Of a stretch of DNA of 64,000 bases, positions 32,012 through 40,088 are shown one piece after another. This stretch comes from Natrialba chahannaoensis JCM 10990 (GTDB lineage Archaea > Halobacteriota > Halobacteria > Halobacteriales > Natrialbaceae). A program made the position numbers and the translations under genes. The stretch lies in assembly GCF_000337135.1 (NCBI RefSeq), contig NZ_AOIN01000034.1:43448-107447 (forward strand). The letters are read 5' to 3'. Position 1 is the stretch's first letter. Each line of letters opens with the position of its first letter. The notes below the pieces were generated by a model, which saw only the letters and a list, made by a program, of their open reading frames with translations, was not told the DNA's origin and made no database searches.

Positions 32012-34399
32012 ATGAGTACGGGAAGAATGACGGACTGGCGACCGATCTTCGGTCACGCCGAGCCCTACGACGAGCAGGTCGACGGCATCGAAACCGCCGC
32101 CGACACGGCACGTGACGGTGGATACACGGTCATCGAGGGTGCCTGCGGGACGGGCAAGACGATGATCGCGCTCACCGCCGGCATCGACCTCGTGCGCGAC
32201 CCGGACACCGACTACGAACGCGTCTTCGTCCTCACCAGCGTCAAGCAGCAACTGCGCCAGTTCGAAGCGGATCTCGAGACGATCAACGAGAACTTGCCCG
32301 ACGACTGGGACCCCGTTTCGGGGCTCACACTCGTCGGGAAGGCCGATGTCTGCCCGTACAACCGGGCCGGCGCGGGCGACATCGACGACAGCAACGTCTA
32401 CGACCGGTGTGAGACGCTCCGCGATCGAACGCGGGACCTGACCGGTGAGGGCGGCGAGACGACTGCCGCCGCGCTGACCGCTAACGCGCGCCAGCAACAG
32501 ACGGGGCTCGCCGACAGCGGCCGATCCGGTTCGCTGGGACGATTCCTCGAAACCGCTGGCGAGACGGCCGCTTATCCTCCGGATATGCCGACCTATTCGG
32601 ATGGAGGGCCGGTGAGCGCCGAAACCGAATTCTGTCCGTTCTACGCGCAGTACCTGGACGACCTACCGGACGAGGGCAGTGATGGTGATGCAGTCGAAGC
32701 GGTCCCCTACGACTTCACTGACGCGGGGATGATTACACCCGAAGACCTCGTCGCGCGCTCAGTCCGAAACGGCACCTGTCCGCACTCGGTCATGGGCGCT
32801 GCACTCGCCCACACCGAGGTCGTCATCGGAAACTACTACCACGCGTTCGACCCGCGAACGACCGGCTCGTTCACCGGCGCGCTGCTCGATGACTCCACGT
32901 TCGTCGTCTGCGACGAGGCCCACATGCTCGAACCGCGCGTGCGCGACCTCGTCAGCGACGGGGTCGCCGACACCACGCTGCGAGACGCCGAAACCGAACT
33001 CTCGCGCGTTATCCAGCCCATCAAGTTCGAACGCGAGGGTCGCCAGGCAACCGGCGGCTCCCAGACCGCCGACGCCGACCTCGTCCGCGCTGAACTCCAA
33101 GACAGCGACGTCACCTACGACGAACTCAACCGGACACTCGAGTTCATCCGAGATCTCAGGGAGGAACTCGACCGGCGGGTGATCGCCCATCTCGACCGGA
33201 AACACAGGGGGTGGCGGTCGGATCTCACCGATCTCCCTGACGAGGAGATTCCACTCCGAGACCCCGGGGAGCCGGCCGAAGACGAACTCTCGGAGTGGGC
33301 AAGAGAGGCGGGCTACGGCGACGCCGACTGGGTCCGCGTCGAGGCGGTCGGCGCTGTCGCTGCACGGATTTTGAACGAGGCTGAAGACGAGGACCGGACG
33401 CGGGCCGCACCCGCCGTCGGTCGCGTGCTGGGTGAGTGGTACCGCTGTGGCCACACGGAGTACTTCCGTGAGATCGAACTCGAGCGTACCTGGAACGATA
33501 CGGAGCCGGCGGACTCCTGGCGACGGGCCTACACCGCTCGCATCGCACTCCACAACTGCGTCCCCAGCGACGCCATCGGCGACCGCCTCGCAGCCTTCGG
33601 TGGCGGCATTCTGATGAGCGCGACGCTGGAGCCGATGGACGCCTTCACCGAGGTCACAGGGCTGCAGTATCTTGCCCGCGAGGAGGATCGACCGGTCGTC
33701 GAACGCCGCTATGGCCTGCACTTCCCCGAGGAGAACCGCGAGAGCTTCGCAGTCGCTGCACCGAAGTTCACGTACGACAACCGCGGCAGAACCGGTGACG
33801 AGAATCCGACGCGAACCCACTACGCCGACGCAATCACGCAGGTTGGCCAACTCCCCGGAAACGTACTCGTCGGGATGCCGAGCTACGCCGAGGCCGAGTG
33901 GATCGCCGGGGTACTCGAGGACCGCCTCTCGAAACCCGTCCTTCGCGACGCCTCGAGCGACGACGAGTCGACGGAGTCGCTCAAGAGTGAGTTCTTCGCG
34001 GGCGAGGGGAAGGTGCTCGTGACGAGTCTCCGCGGGACGCTGACGGAGGGCGTCGACTACAGCGGCGACCGCCTCTCCGCTGCGGTCGTCTGTGGTGTTC
34101 CAATCGTCAACACCTCAAGTCCGCGGACGAAAGCGGTGCGGCGAGCCTACGACGACGCGTTCGAGGACGGTTTCACCTACGCGCTGACGATTCCCGCAGT
34201 TCGGAAGGCACGGCAGGCGATCGGTCGGGTAATTCGCTCGCCCGAGGATACCGGTGTCCGTGTGCTGTTAGACGAGCGCTACGCCCGAGATAGCTGGGAC
34301 TCCGTCGTTCCCTTCCTCCCGGACGACGACGAATTTCAGACTGTGAGTCCGGACATGCTCGAGTTCGGGCTGGATCGGTTCCAGTCGAACCTGTCGTGA
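32012..34399 (+). CDS. XPD/Rad3-family ATP-dependent DNA helicase
   Basis: The 795-residue superfamily-2 helicase has motif I EGACGTGKT, the DEAH box in VVCDEAHMLEPR and motif VI QAIGRVIRSPEDTG. Cysteines in DVCPYN, YDRCETL, FCPFYAQY and GTCPHSVM could form the iron-sulphur cluster of the XPD/FancJ/DinG group, which unwinds 5'-3' in repair. ATGs at 32012 and 32027 are both plausible; the one at 31982 is upstream of a poor region. It starts just past the AT-rich island. Confidence 0.9.
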   Translation: MSTGRMTDWRPIFGHAEPYDEQVDGIETAADTARDGGYTVIEGACGTGKTMIALTAGIDLVRDPDTDYERVFVLTSVKQQLRQFEADLETINENLPDDWDPVSGLTLVGKADVCPYNRAGAGDIDDSNVYDRCETLRDRTRDLTGEGGETTAAALTANARQQQTGLADSGRSGSLGRFLETAGETAAYPPDMPTYSDGGPVSAETEFCPFYAQYLDDLPDEGSDGDAVEAVPYDFTDAGMITPEDLVARSVRNGTCPHSVMGAALAHTEVVIGNYYHAFDPRTTGSFTGALLDDSTFVVCDEAHMLEPRVRDLVSDGVADTTLRDAETELSRVIQPIKFEREGRQATGGSQTADADLVRAELQDSDVTYDELNRTLEFIRDLREELDRRVIAHLDRKHRGWRSDLTDLPDEEIPLRDPGEPAEDELSEWAREAGYGDADWVRVEAVGAVAARILNEAEDEDRTRAAPAVGRVLGEWYRCGHTEYFREIELERTWNDTEPADSWRRAYTARIALHNCVPSDAIGDRLAAFGGGILMSATLEPMDAFTEVTGLQYLAREEDRPVVERRYGLHFPEENRESFAVAAPKFTYDNRGRTGDENPTRTHYADAITQVGQLPGNVLVGMPSYAEAEWIAGVLEDRLSKPVLRDASSDDESTESLKSEFFAGEGKVLVTSLRGTLTEGVDYSGDRLSAAVVCGVPIVNTSSPRTKAVRRAYDDAFEDGFTYALTIPAVRKARQAIGRVIRSPEDTGVRVLLDERYARDSWDSVVPFLPDDDEFQTVSPDMLEFGLDRFQSNLS

Positions 34400-34436
34400 T
34401 CAGCGACGCTCAGTTCGATGTCTTCAGGCCGACTGC

Positions 34437-35036
34437 TCAGCGACGGTCGGTAAGCTGGGTGTCGCCGTCGCTTGTTTGATCTGTGGCCCCGTCACTGCCG
34501 CCGAGCTGTGCCTCGACCCGTCGCTCGAACTCTTCCTCGCTGATCTCGCCGGCCGTGTACTTGCGTTTGAGTCGTTCGAATGGATCACTTGGTGCGGTCC
34601 CTGAGTGGCTCTCGTCTCGAGTTGAGCGAGACCGAGTCCCCGCCGCTGTTGTTCCGGTCGACGACGTACGTCCCGTAGTCGATCCACTGACAGGCGTGGT
34701 CCCCGTCGCTTTCGACTCTCCGGTTACCGATTCGGCATACGCTTCCGTCGACTCAATGTTTCCGATGAGTGAAAGATAGAGCGGCCAGAGCATCAGCACG
34801 GCGAACAGCAGCATCAGGATGGATGCGCTGAGTAATATCGGCGTCCAGAAGAGCATACCAAGCGACAGCCCACCACGTGGAATCTCGAGGAATGCGATCG
34901 CCAACAACCAGAGTCCGACCGTCCCGGCCGGTGCACCGAGAAGCCACCGGCCGAGCGATCCATCCGGTGTGTAGTGTTCGACGAGCGCGTGCCACCCTCG
35001 AGAACGCGAGTTCGAACCGGGTCGACGGGGAGCCAT
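34437..35036 (-). CDS. SHOCT-domain membrane protein
   Basis: The 199-residue protein has two membrane segments (about residues 36-52 and 57-85), a Thr/Ser/Gly-rich linker and a C-terminal SHOCT domain (DPFERLKRKYTAGEISEEEFERRV). SHOCT domains are short oligomerisation modules on membrane proteins. It is convergent with the helicase gene (37-bp gap). No function is assigned. Confidence 0.82.
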   Translation of the reverse strand: MAPRRPGSNSRSRGWHALVEHYTPDGSLGRWLLGAPAGTVGLWLLAIAFLEIPRGGLSLGMLFWTPILLSASILMLLFAVLMLWPLYLSLIGNIESTEAYAESVTGESKATGTTPVSGSTTGRTSSTGTTAAGTRSRSTRDESHSGTAPSDPFERLKRKYTAGEISEEEFERRVEAQLGGSDGATDQTSDGDTQLTDRR

Positions 35037-35134
35037 ACTGGTATGACATTGGTTAGATGTATTAGTTCCAACTGTTTCTCACAGCGGGGACCATGGGGTC
35101 GTCTACTTTTGTCTGGGCTCGCCAAACTCAAGTA

Positions 35135-35776
35135 CTACCGATCAGTCGTCGGGTCGGTTTCGCTGTCGCTGTCGGTGTCCGACTCGTCGTCGGTGGCGAC
35201 GGCGATGCCGCGGAACCGATCAGTTCTGGTTGCGTTGTCGTTCTCGTGTGAGTTGGCCGACCCGGCTTCTTCAACTACCTCGAGCGGTTCAATCGAAAAC
35301 CCAAGTGACTCGTAAAAAGGCCGCACATCCGCGTCGAAGTGTGCCGTCACTCGTCGCTCGGACTCGGACTCGGACTCGAGTACGCCCGTGACGAGCGCAC
35401 GTCCGATTCCCTGCCCGCGGTGGCGTCGCCGGACGGCGATTGCAGCGATGTGTGCGCTCTCGCGGGCCGGTTCTGTGGACTCGCTTGTCCCGTCAGCCCC
35501 CTTTGTTCCAGTACTGCACCCGTCCGTTTCGGGTGGAACCGGAGCCAGAACCAGCGTGCCGAGAATTCGTTCGTTGGCTCGCGCGCTGGAGTCCTCCGAT
35601 TCTGGAGTGTGATTGGAGTCAGTCGAACCGCCCTGTCGGTCGCCGGCAACGAGTACGTCCCCCGCTGCGAGCCGCGCCTCCAGATCCTCAAATGTGAGCA
35701 TCGCGGCGTCGAGAATGCGACGGATCTCGAGTTCGTCCGCGGCTGTGGCGGTGCGGACGTGGATGTCGCCGGCCAT
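35135..35776 (-). CDS. GNAT-family N-acetyltransferase
   Basis: The 213-residue protein has a GNAT core: HVRTATAADELEIRRILDAA, IAAIAVRRRHRGQGIGRALVTGVL (the acetyl-CoA loop RGQGIG) and the HFDADVRPFYESLGFSIEPL segment. A Ser/Thr/Glu-rich insertion sits in the middle and the C-terminus is acidic. An upstream ATG at 35800 and a TTG at 35803 are alternative starts. Two ORB-like boxes fall in its coding DNA. The substrate is unknown. Confidence 0.83.
   Translation of the reverse strand: MAGDIHVRTATAADELEIRRILDAAMLTFEDLEARLAAGDVLVAGDRQGGSTDSNHTPESEDSSARANERILGTLVLAPVPPETDGCSTGTKGADGTSESTEPARESAHIAAIAVRRRHRGQGIGRALVTGVLESESESERRVTAHFDADVRPFYESLGFSIEPLEVVEEAGSANSHENDNATRTDRFRGIAVATDDESDTDSDSETDPTTDR
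35494..35538 (-). repeat. Two ORB-like sequences inside the acetyltransferase gene
   Basis: On the minus strand, AGTACTGGAACAAAGGGGGC (about 35494-35514) and GTTCCACCCGAAACGGACGG (about 35518-35538) both carry ORB-like elements in the same orientation. Confidence 0.3.
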
Positions 35777-35959
35777 GTAGTCGTGTTCACTGGCGGGCAT
35801 CAACAGTTCGTTGGTTGGTGAGTCTGTCGTCGCCGGTCCTGTACTGTACCGTACCGTACCACGCTCGTGGTTTGTGGCTCGTGGTCAGGCTGACGAACGT
35901 CGGGATGCAACCCGAACTATTATTCCCGATTGCTGGGATGAGGCACTTAACGCTGTACA

Positions 35960-37195
35960 ATGGTGCAACATTCAGACTCCGTCGACATCTCCGATATCGA
36001 GGCCGCTCGCAACCGGTTTGACGACGAGTCGGTCGTCAAACGGACGCCGGTCGAGCGCAGCACGTCACTCGACGAACTGACTGGTGGGGAGGTGTTCCTC
36101 AAGATGGAACATCTCCAGTGGACGGGCTCGTTCAAAACTCGCGGCGCGTACAACAAGATCGCCCAGTGTGTCGCCGAAGACGGCACCGACCGTGTCGTCG
36201 CCGCGAGCGCAGGCAATCACGCTCAGGGCGTTGCACTCGCCGCGACGAAACTCGGTATCGACTCGACGATCGTCATGCCCCGTACCGCACCACAGGCGAA
36301 GGTCGACGCGACGCGATCGTACGGCGCAGATGTCGAACTTGTCGGCACCGACTTCCGCGAGGCCATGGACTTCGCGGAAGATCTCGTTTCCGGCACTGAC
36401 GCCGAATTCGTTCACGCCTACGACGATCCGGCAATCGTCGCCGGTCAGGGGACCCTCGGCCTCGAAATGTACGAGGACCTGCCGGAGGTCGACACGGTCG
36501 TCGTCCCGATCGGTGGCGGCGGCCTCATCGCTGGCATTGCGACCGCGTTCGCCGAGCGCTCGCCCGAGACGCGTGTCGTGGGTGTTCAGGCGACCGACGC
36601 GGCCACCGTTCCCGATAGCCTCCAGAAGGGTGCACCGATCTCACTCGAGTCGGTGAACACGATCGCAGACGGCATCGCGACTGGCGGCGTCTCGGAGTTG
36701 ACGCTCTCGCTCATTGAGGAGCACGTCGACGACGTGGTGACGGTGACCGACGGCGAAATTGCACGAGCGATTTTGCTCCTCCTCGAGCGTGCAAAGCAGG
36801 TCGTCGAGGGGGCTGGCGCGGCCTCGGCCGCGGCGATCATCAGCGACGAACTCGACGTCGAAGGCGAGACGGTGATGGCCCTACTCTGTGGTGGGAACCT
36901 CGATATGACGATGCTCCAGACGGTGCTCGTCCATGCGCTCTCTGATCGGGAACAACTGCTGCGGCTTCGCGTGCGAATTGACGACCAGTCGGGCAAAATG
37001 GAGGAGATTTCGGGCGTGATCGCCGACCACAACGCCAACATCCAGACGGTGCGCCACGACCGCTCGGCACCGGAGCTAGACGTTGGCGAGGCGCATCTCG
37101 ACTTCCAGATCGAGACCAGCGGCGCAGGGCAGGCGCGGGCAATTATCCGTTCGATTCGTGATCACGGCTACGAGGTGACGCACGTCAACGCCTGA
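35960..37195 (+). CDS. ilvA: Threonine ammonia-lyase
   Basis: The 411-residue PLP enzyme deaminates threonine to 2-oxobutanoate for isoleucine synthesis or catabolism. The Schiff-base lysine is in WTGSFKTRGAYNKI, the phosphate loop is in VVPIGGGGLIAGIA, and a C-terminal ACT domain (about 330-411, LLRLRVRIDDQSGKMEEISG) gives allosteric control. The ATG at 35960 lies about 25 bp after a TTAACG-like promoter. Its single ACT domain fits the catabolic/short form. Confidence 0.93.
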   Translation: MVQHSDSVDISDIEAARNRFDDESVVKRTPVERSTSLDELTGGEVFLKMEHLQWTGSFKTRGAYNKIAQCVAEDGTDRVVAASAGNHAQGVALAATKLGIDSTIVMPRTAPQAKVDATRSYGADVELVGTDFREAMDFAEDLVSGTDAEFVHAYDDPAIVAGQGTLGLEMYEDLPEVDTVVVPIGGGGLIAGIATAFAERSPETRVVGVQATDAATVPDSLQKGAPISLESVNTIADGIATGGVSELTLSLIEEHVDDVVTVTDGEIARAILLLLERAKQVVEGAGAASAAAIISDELDVEGETVMALLCGGNLDMTMLQTVLVHALSDREQLLRLRVRIDDQSGKMEEISGVIADHNANIQTVRHDRSAPELDVGEAHLDFQIETSGAGQARAIIRSIRDHGYEVTHVNA

Positions 37196-37257
37196 GGTTC
37201 GGTCGTCTCGCAGTGGTATGGGCTCTCGGCTCGTGACTCTCGACTATCAGCGACCGG

Positions 37258-37509
37258 CTACCGACTCCCACCCTTGATCAACCGCAACACCGTCACCTGC
37301 TCGCTCTCGACCGGTTGATCCTCCGGCACTGGTCGCCCGTCGATCAGCACACTCACCTCGTGGGGACTCAGGTTTATCTCCCGAAGGAGGTCGGCGTAGG
37401 TCGGCTCTTCAGTAGTGTCTGTACTCGAGTCGCCACCGCTCTCTTCACGGAGGTCTGCGAGCACAATCTCGTGTGTCTCCTCGCCCTTGACGTCGACGGT
37501 GACGCGCAT
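37258..37509 (-). CDS. samp2: Ubiquitin-like modifier, SAMP2-related
   Basis: The 83-residue beta-grasp protein matches haloarchaeal SAMP2: MRVTVDVKGEETHEI, LSPHEVSVLIDGRPVPEDQ and LRLIKGG near the C-terminus. SAMPs are conjugated to lysines and used in sulphur transfer through the terminal Gly-Gly. Here the Gly-Gly (80-81) is followed by Ser-Arg before the stop, and an acidic insertion of about 15 residues (22-36) enlarges the loop after strand 2. The SR tail would need removal before activation, or the protein is not conjugated. Confidence 0.85.
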   Translation of the reverse strand: MRVTVDVKGEETHEIVLADLREESGGDSSTDTTEEPTYADLLREINLSPHEVSVLIDGRPVPEDQPVESEQVTVLRLIKGGSR

Positions 37510-37593
37510 AGGCGGTATTACGGTGGACGAAACTTGAGCACGTCGTTCGTGGCTATCGTGTTCCCTGAACAGCGTCGGTGGATGACTATCGGG

Positions 37594-38760
37594 TTAGTCC
37601 GTTGTCGGGTCGTCCTGATCGAGTCCGTTGCGACCGTCCGGGTCACTTCGGGACTGCTGGTCACGCTGGGGGCCGGGATGAGAGTACGGCCGTGGCTCTC
37701 GCTCGTGACGCTGTTTGCGGGTCGTTCGCCGATGCTGGACGAGCGCGAGAGTGAGTGCACCCAGCCCGAGCAGGAAGAACAGGAAGTTCAACAGCCCGCC
37801 GATCCAGGGAATCTGCGCGAGGAGTGCGCCGCCGACCAGGCCCACGACGAGGGCGAGCCACCGGTTGTCGATCCCACCAGCGGAGAGGAGCCACGCCGCG
37901 ACGGCGAAGCGACCGTAGATAATTCCAACCCAGATGATCAGGGCAAACAGAAGCCCGCCGACGAGCGAGAACGGGATGCCGACGATCGTGATCGCGAGTG
38001 CGACCAGCAAGAGTGGGATGCCGATGAGGACGCCGATCCCGACCAGTCCGGAGCGGACCGGCTTCTGGGAAACCTGGTTTGCCACACTATCGGAGAACCG
38101 CGGGAAGATGGCGAGCAGCGCGGCACCGAGGAGCAGATTCAACGCGAGAATGTATGCCGAGGCGAGCAGGGACCCAATCGGCTCGAATGTCGGAACCCAC
38201 TCGCTGCCGAGCGTCGAGTCGTGCTCGATTTCGCCGGCGACGGCGTCCGTGTTTCCTTCGAGGTTACCGCCATAGCGTAGGTCACCGCCGATGGCGGCCT
38301 CCCCACCGAGTGTGGTCGTTTCGGCAGCAACCTCGGCGTCGCCTTCAATCGTTCCGTCGATCGCTACACTCCCCGCGCCGGTCGCGAGGCTGCCACCGAT
38401 CGTTGCGCCCTCGGTGAGTTCCAGTCCGCCAGTCGCGGCGTTAACGTCACCATCGACATCACCGGCGATTGTGACACTTCCAGCACCGGCCTCGACGTCG
38501 CCGCCTACGTCGCCATCGATCCGAACGTCGCCCGCGGCGGCGCTGACGTCTCCGGTGACCGTTCCCTCGACGACGACGGTGCCACCGAAGGCGTTGAGAC
38601 TGCTAACGGTCTCGTCGGGACCAACGGTGATGGTCCCACCGGTGTGCGTCTCTGACTGCGCGGCGACTGGTGCCGCAAACGCGCTACAGGTGAGGAGGAT
38701 GACGATGAGAAGGACGAATGCAGTCGACCGTCTTGATCGACCACTGGTTCCACGTTCCAT
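37594..38760 (-). CDS. Bactofilin-like polymer-forming membrane protein
   Basis: The 388-residue protein has a signal peptide (residues 14-34), then a repetitive right-handed beta-helix of bactofilin type (GTVTGDVSAAAGDVRIDGDV, GDVDGDVNAATGGLELTEGA and more), about four membrane segments (200-340) and a charged tail. The hexad Gly-Asp-Val repeats suggest an extracellular polymer-forming or carbohydrate-binding surface held in the membrane. Function is inferred from fold only. Confidence 0.82.
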   Translation of the reverse strand: MERGTSGRSRRSTAFVLLIVILLTCSAFAAPVAAQSETHTGGTITVGPDETVSSLNAFGGTVVVEGTVTGDVSAAAGDVRIDGDVGGDVEAGAGSVTIAGDVDGDVNAATGGLELTEGATIGGSLATGAGSVAIDGTIEGDAEVAAETTTLGGEAAIGGDLRYGGNLEGNTDAVAGEIEHDSTLGSEWVPTFEPIGSLLASAYILALNLLLGAALLAIFPRFSDSVANQVSQKPVRSGLVGIGVLIGIPLLLVALAITIVGIPFSLVGGLLFALIIWVGIIYGRFAVAAWLLSAGGIDNRWLALVVGLVGGALLAQIPWIGGLLNFLFFLLGLGALTLALVQHRRTTRKQRHEREPRPYSHPGPQRDQQSRSDPDGRNGLDQDDPTTD

Positions 38761-38973
38761 ACTGAGCGTTCGCTGTAGTCGGTGAAAAATTTGTCATTCA
38801 GTCAACTTCTGTACCAGTCCGTTTCCGGGACGCTTTCGGACCGGTGTGTCTGGATTCATCGTGGCCGTTCGGGATAACGAATCTCTACGTAAACAACCAC
38901 GGATCGAGTGACCCGTGGAACTCTCGATGGAATCGTTCGGTCGATTTATCTTCGGCCCGTCCCTTGACCTGAT

Positions 38974-39993
38974 ATGAGCGACGCCGACGCCGCGACTGAG
39001 GCCGAGACGGATACCGACACCGAAGTCGCCGAGTCGACTGCCGGCCGGACCGAGGTCTGGATCGAAAAGTATCGGCCGGAACGCTTGGACGAGATCAAGG
39101 GCCACGAGAACATCGTCCCGCGACTCCAGCGATACGTCGAACAGGACGACCTTCCCCACCTCATGTTCGCGGGGCCGGCCGGCACCGGGAAGACGACCGC
39201 CGCGCAGGCCATCGCCCGCGAGGTCTACGACGACGACTGGCGCGAGAACTTCCTCGAACTCAACGCCTCCGACCAGCGCGGGATCGACGTCGTCCGCGAC
39301 CGGATCAAGGACTTCGCACGCGCCTCCTTCGGCGGCTACGACCACCGCATCATCTTCTTGGACGAGGCCGACGCACTCACCTCCGACGCCCAGTCCGCCC
39401 TGCGCCGGACGATGGAGCAGTTCTCGAACAACACCCGCTTCATTCTCTCGTGTAACTACTCGAGTCAGATCATCGATCCGATCCAGTCTCGATGCGCGGT
39501 ATTCCGCTTTACGCAGCTCACCGAGACCGCTATCGAGGCGCAGGTTCGCGAAATCGCCGCCGATCAGGATATCGAGGTCACCGACGACGGCGTCGACGCG
39601 CTGGTCTACGCAGCCGACGGCGACATGCGCAAGGCGATCAACGCCCTGCAGGCCGCGGCCGTGATGGGCGAAACCGTCGACGAAGAAACTGTCTTCGCCA
39701 TTACCGCGACCGCACGACCCGAAGAGGTCGAACAGATGGTTGACCAGGCCATTGCCGGCGACTTCACTGCTGCACGGGCGTCACTCGAGGACCTCCTCAC
39801 AGATCGCGGGCTCGCAGGTGGTGACGTGATCGACCAGCTCCACCGCTCGGCCTGGGAGTTCGATATTCCGGAGCAGGAAACGGTTCGCCTGCTCGAACAA
39901 CTCGGTGAGGTTGACTTCCGGATCACGGAGGGGGCGAACGAGCGACTGCAACTCGAGGCGATGCTGGCGTCGTTGGCGCTCGATAATCAGTAA
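38974..39993 (+). CDS. rfcS: Replication factor C small subunit
   Basis: The 339-residue AAA+ clamp loader subunit has [18 protein letters not shown], Walker [11 protein letters not shown], Walker [11 protein letters not shown], the SRC motif [10 protein letters not shown] and sensor 2 in [12 protein letters not shown]. It loads PCNA onto primed DNA for the PolD/PolB replisome. It is uninterrupted, with no intein, although rfcS is a frequent intein site in haloarchaea. The first 20 residues are an acidic extension. Confidence 0.95.
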   Translation: MSDADAATEAETDTDTEVAESTAGRTEVWIEKYRPERLDEIKGHENIVPRLQRYVEQDDLPHLMFAGPAGTGKTTAAQAIAREVYDDDWRENFLELNASDQRGIDVVRDRIKDFARASFGGYDHRIIFLDEADALTSDAQSALRRTMEQFSNNTRFILSCNYSSQIIDPIQSRCAVFRFTQLTETAIEAQVREIAADQDIEVTDDGVDALVYAADGDMRKAINALQAAAVMGETVDEETVFAITATARPEEVEQMVDQAIAGDFTAARASLEDLLTDRGLAGGDVIDQLHRSAWEFDIPEQETVRLLEQLGEVDFRITEGANERLQLEAMLASLALDNQ

Positions 39994-40088
39994 CGGCTGG
40001 TTTTCCGCTCGTTTTGTCTCGTTTTGTCTCAGTCGAGAAGGAAACCGAAGACGCAGATCTCACCAAGCCTCAGCTCAGCAGCCGACAG

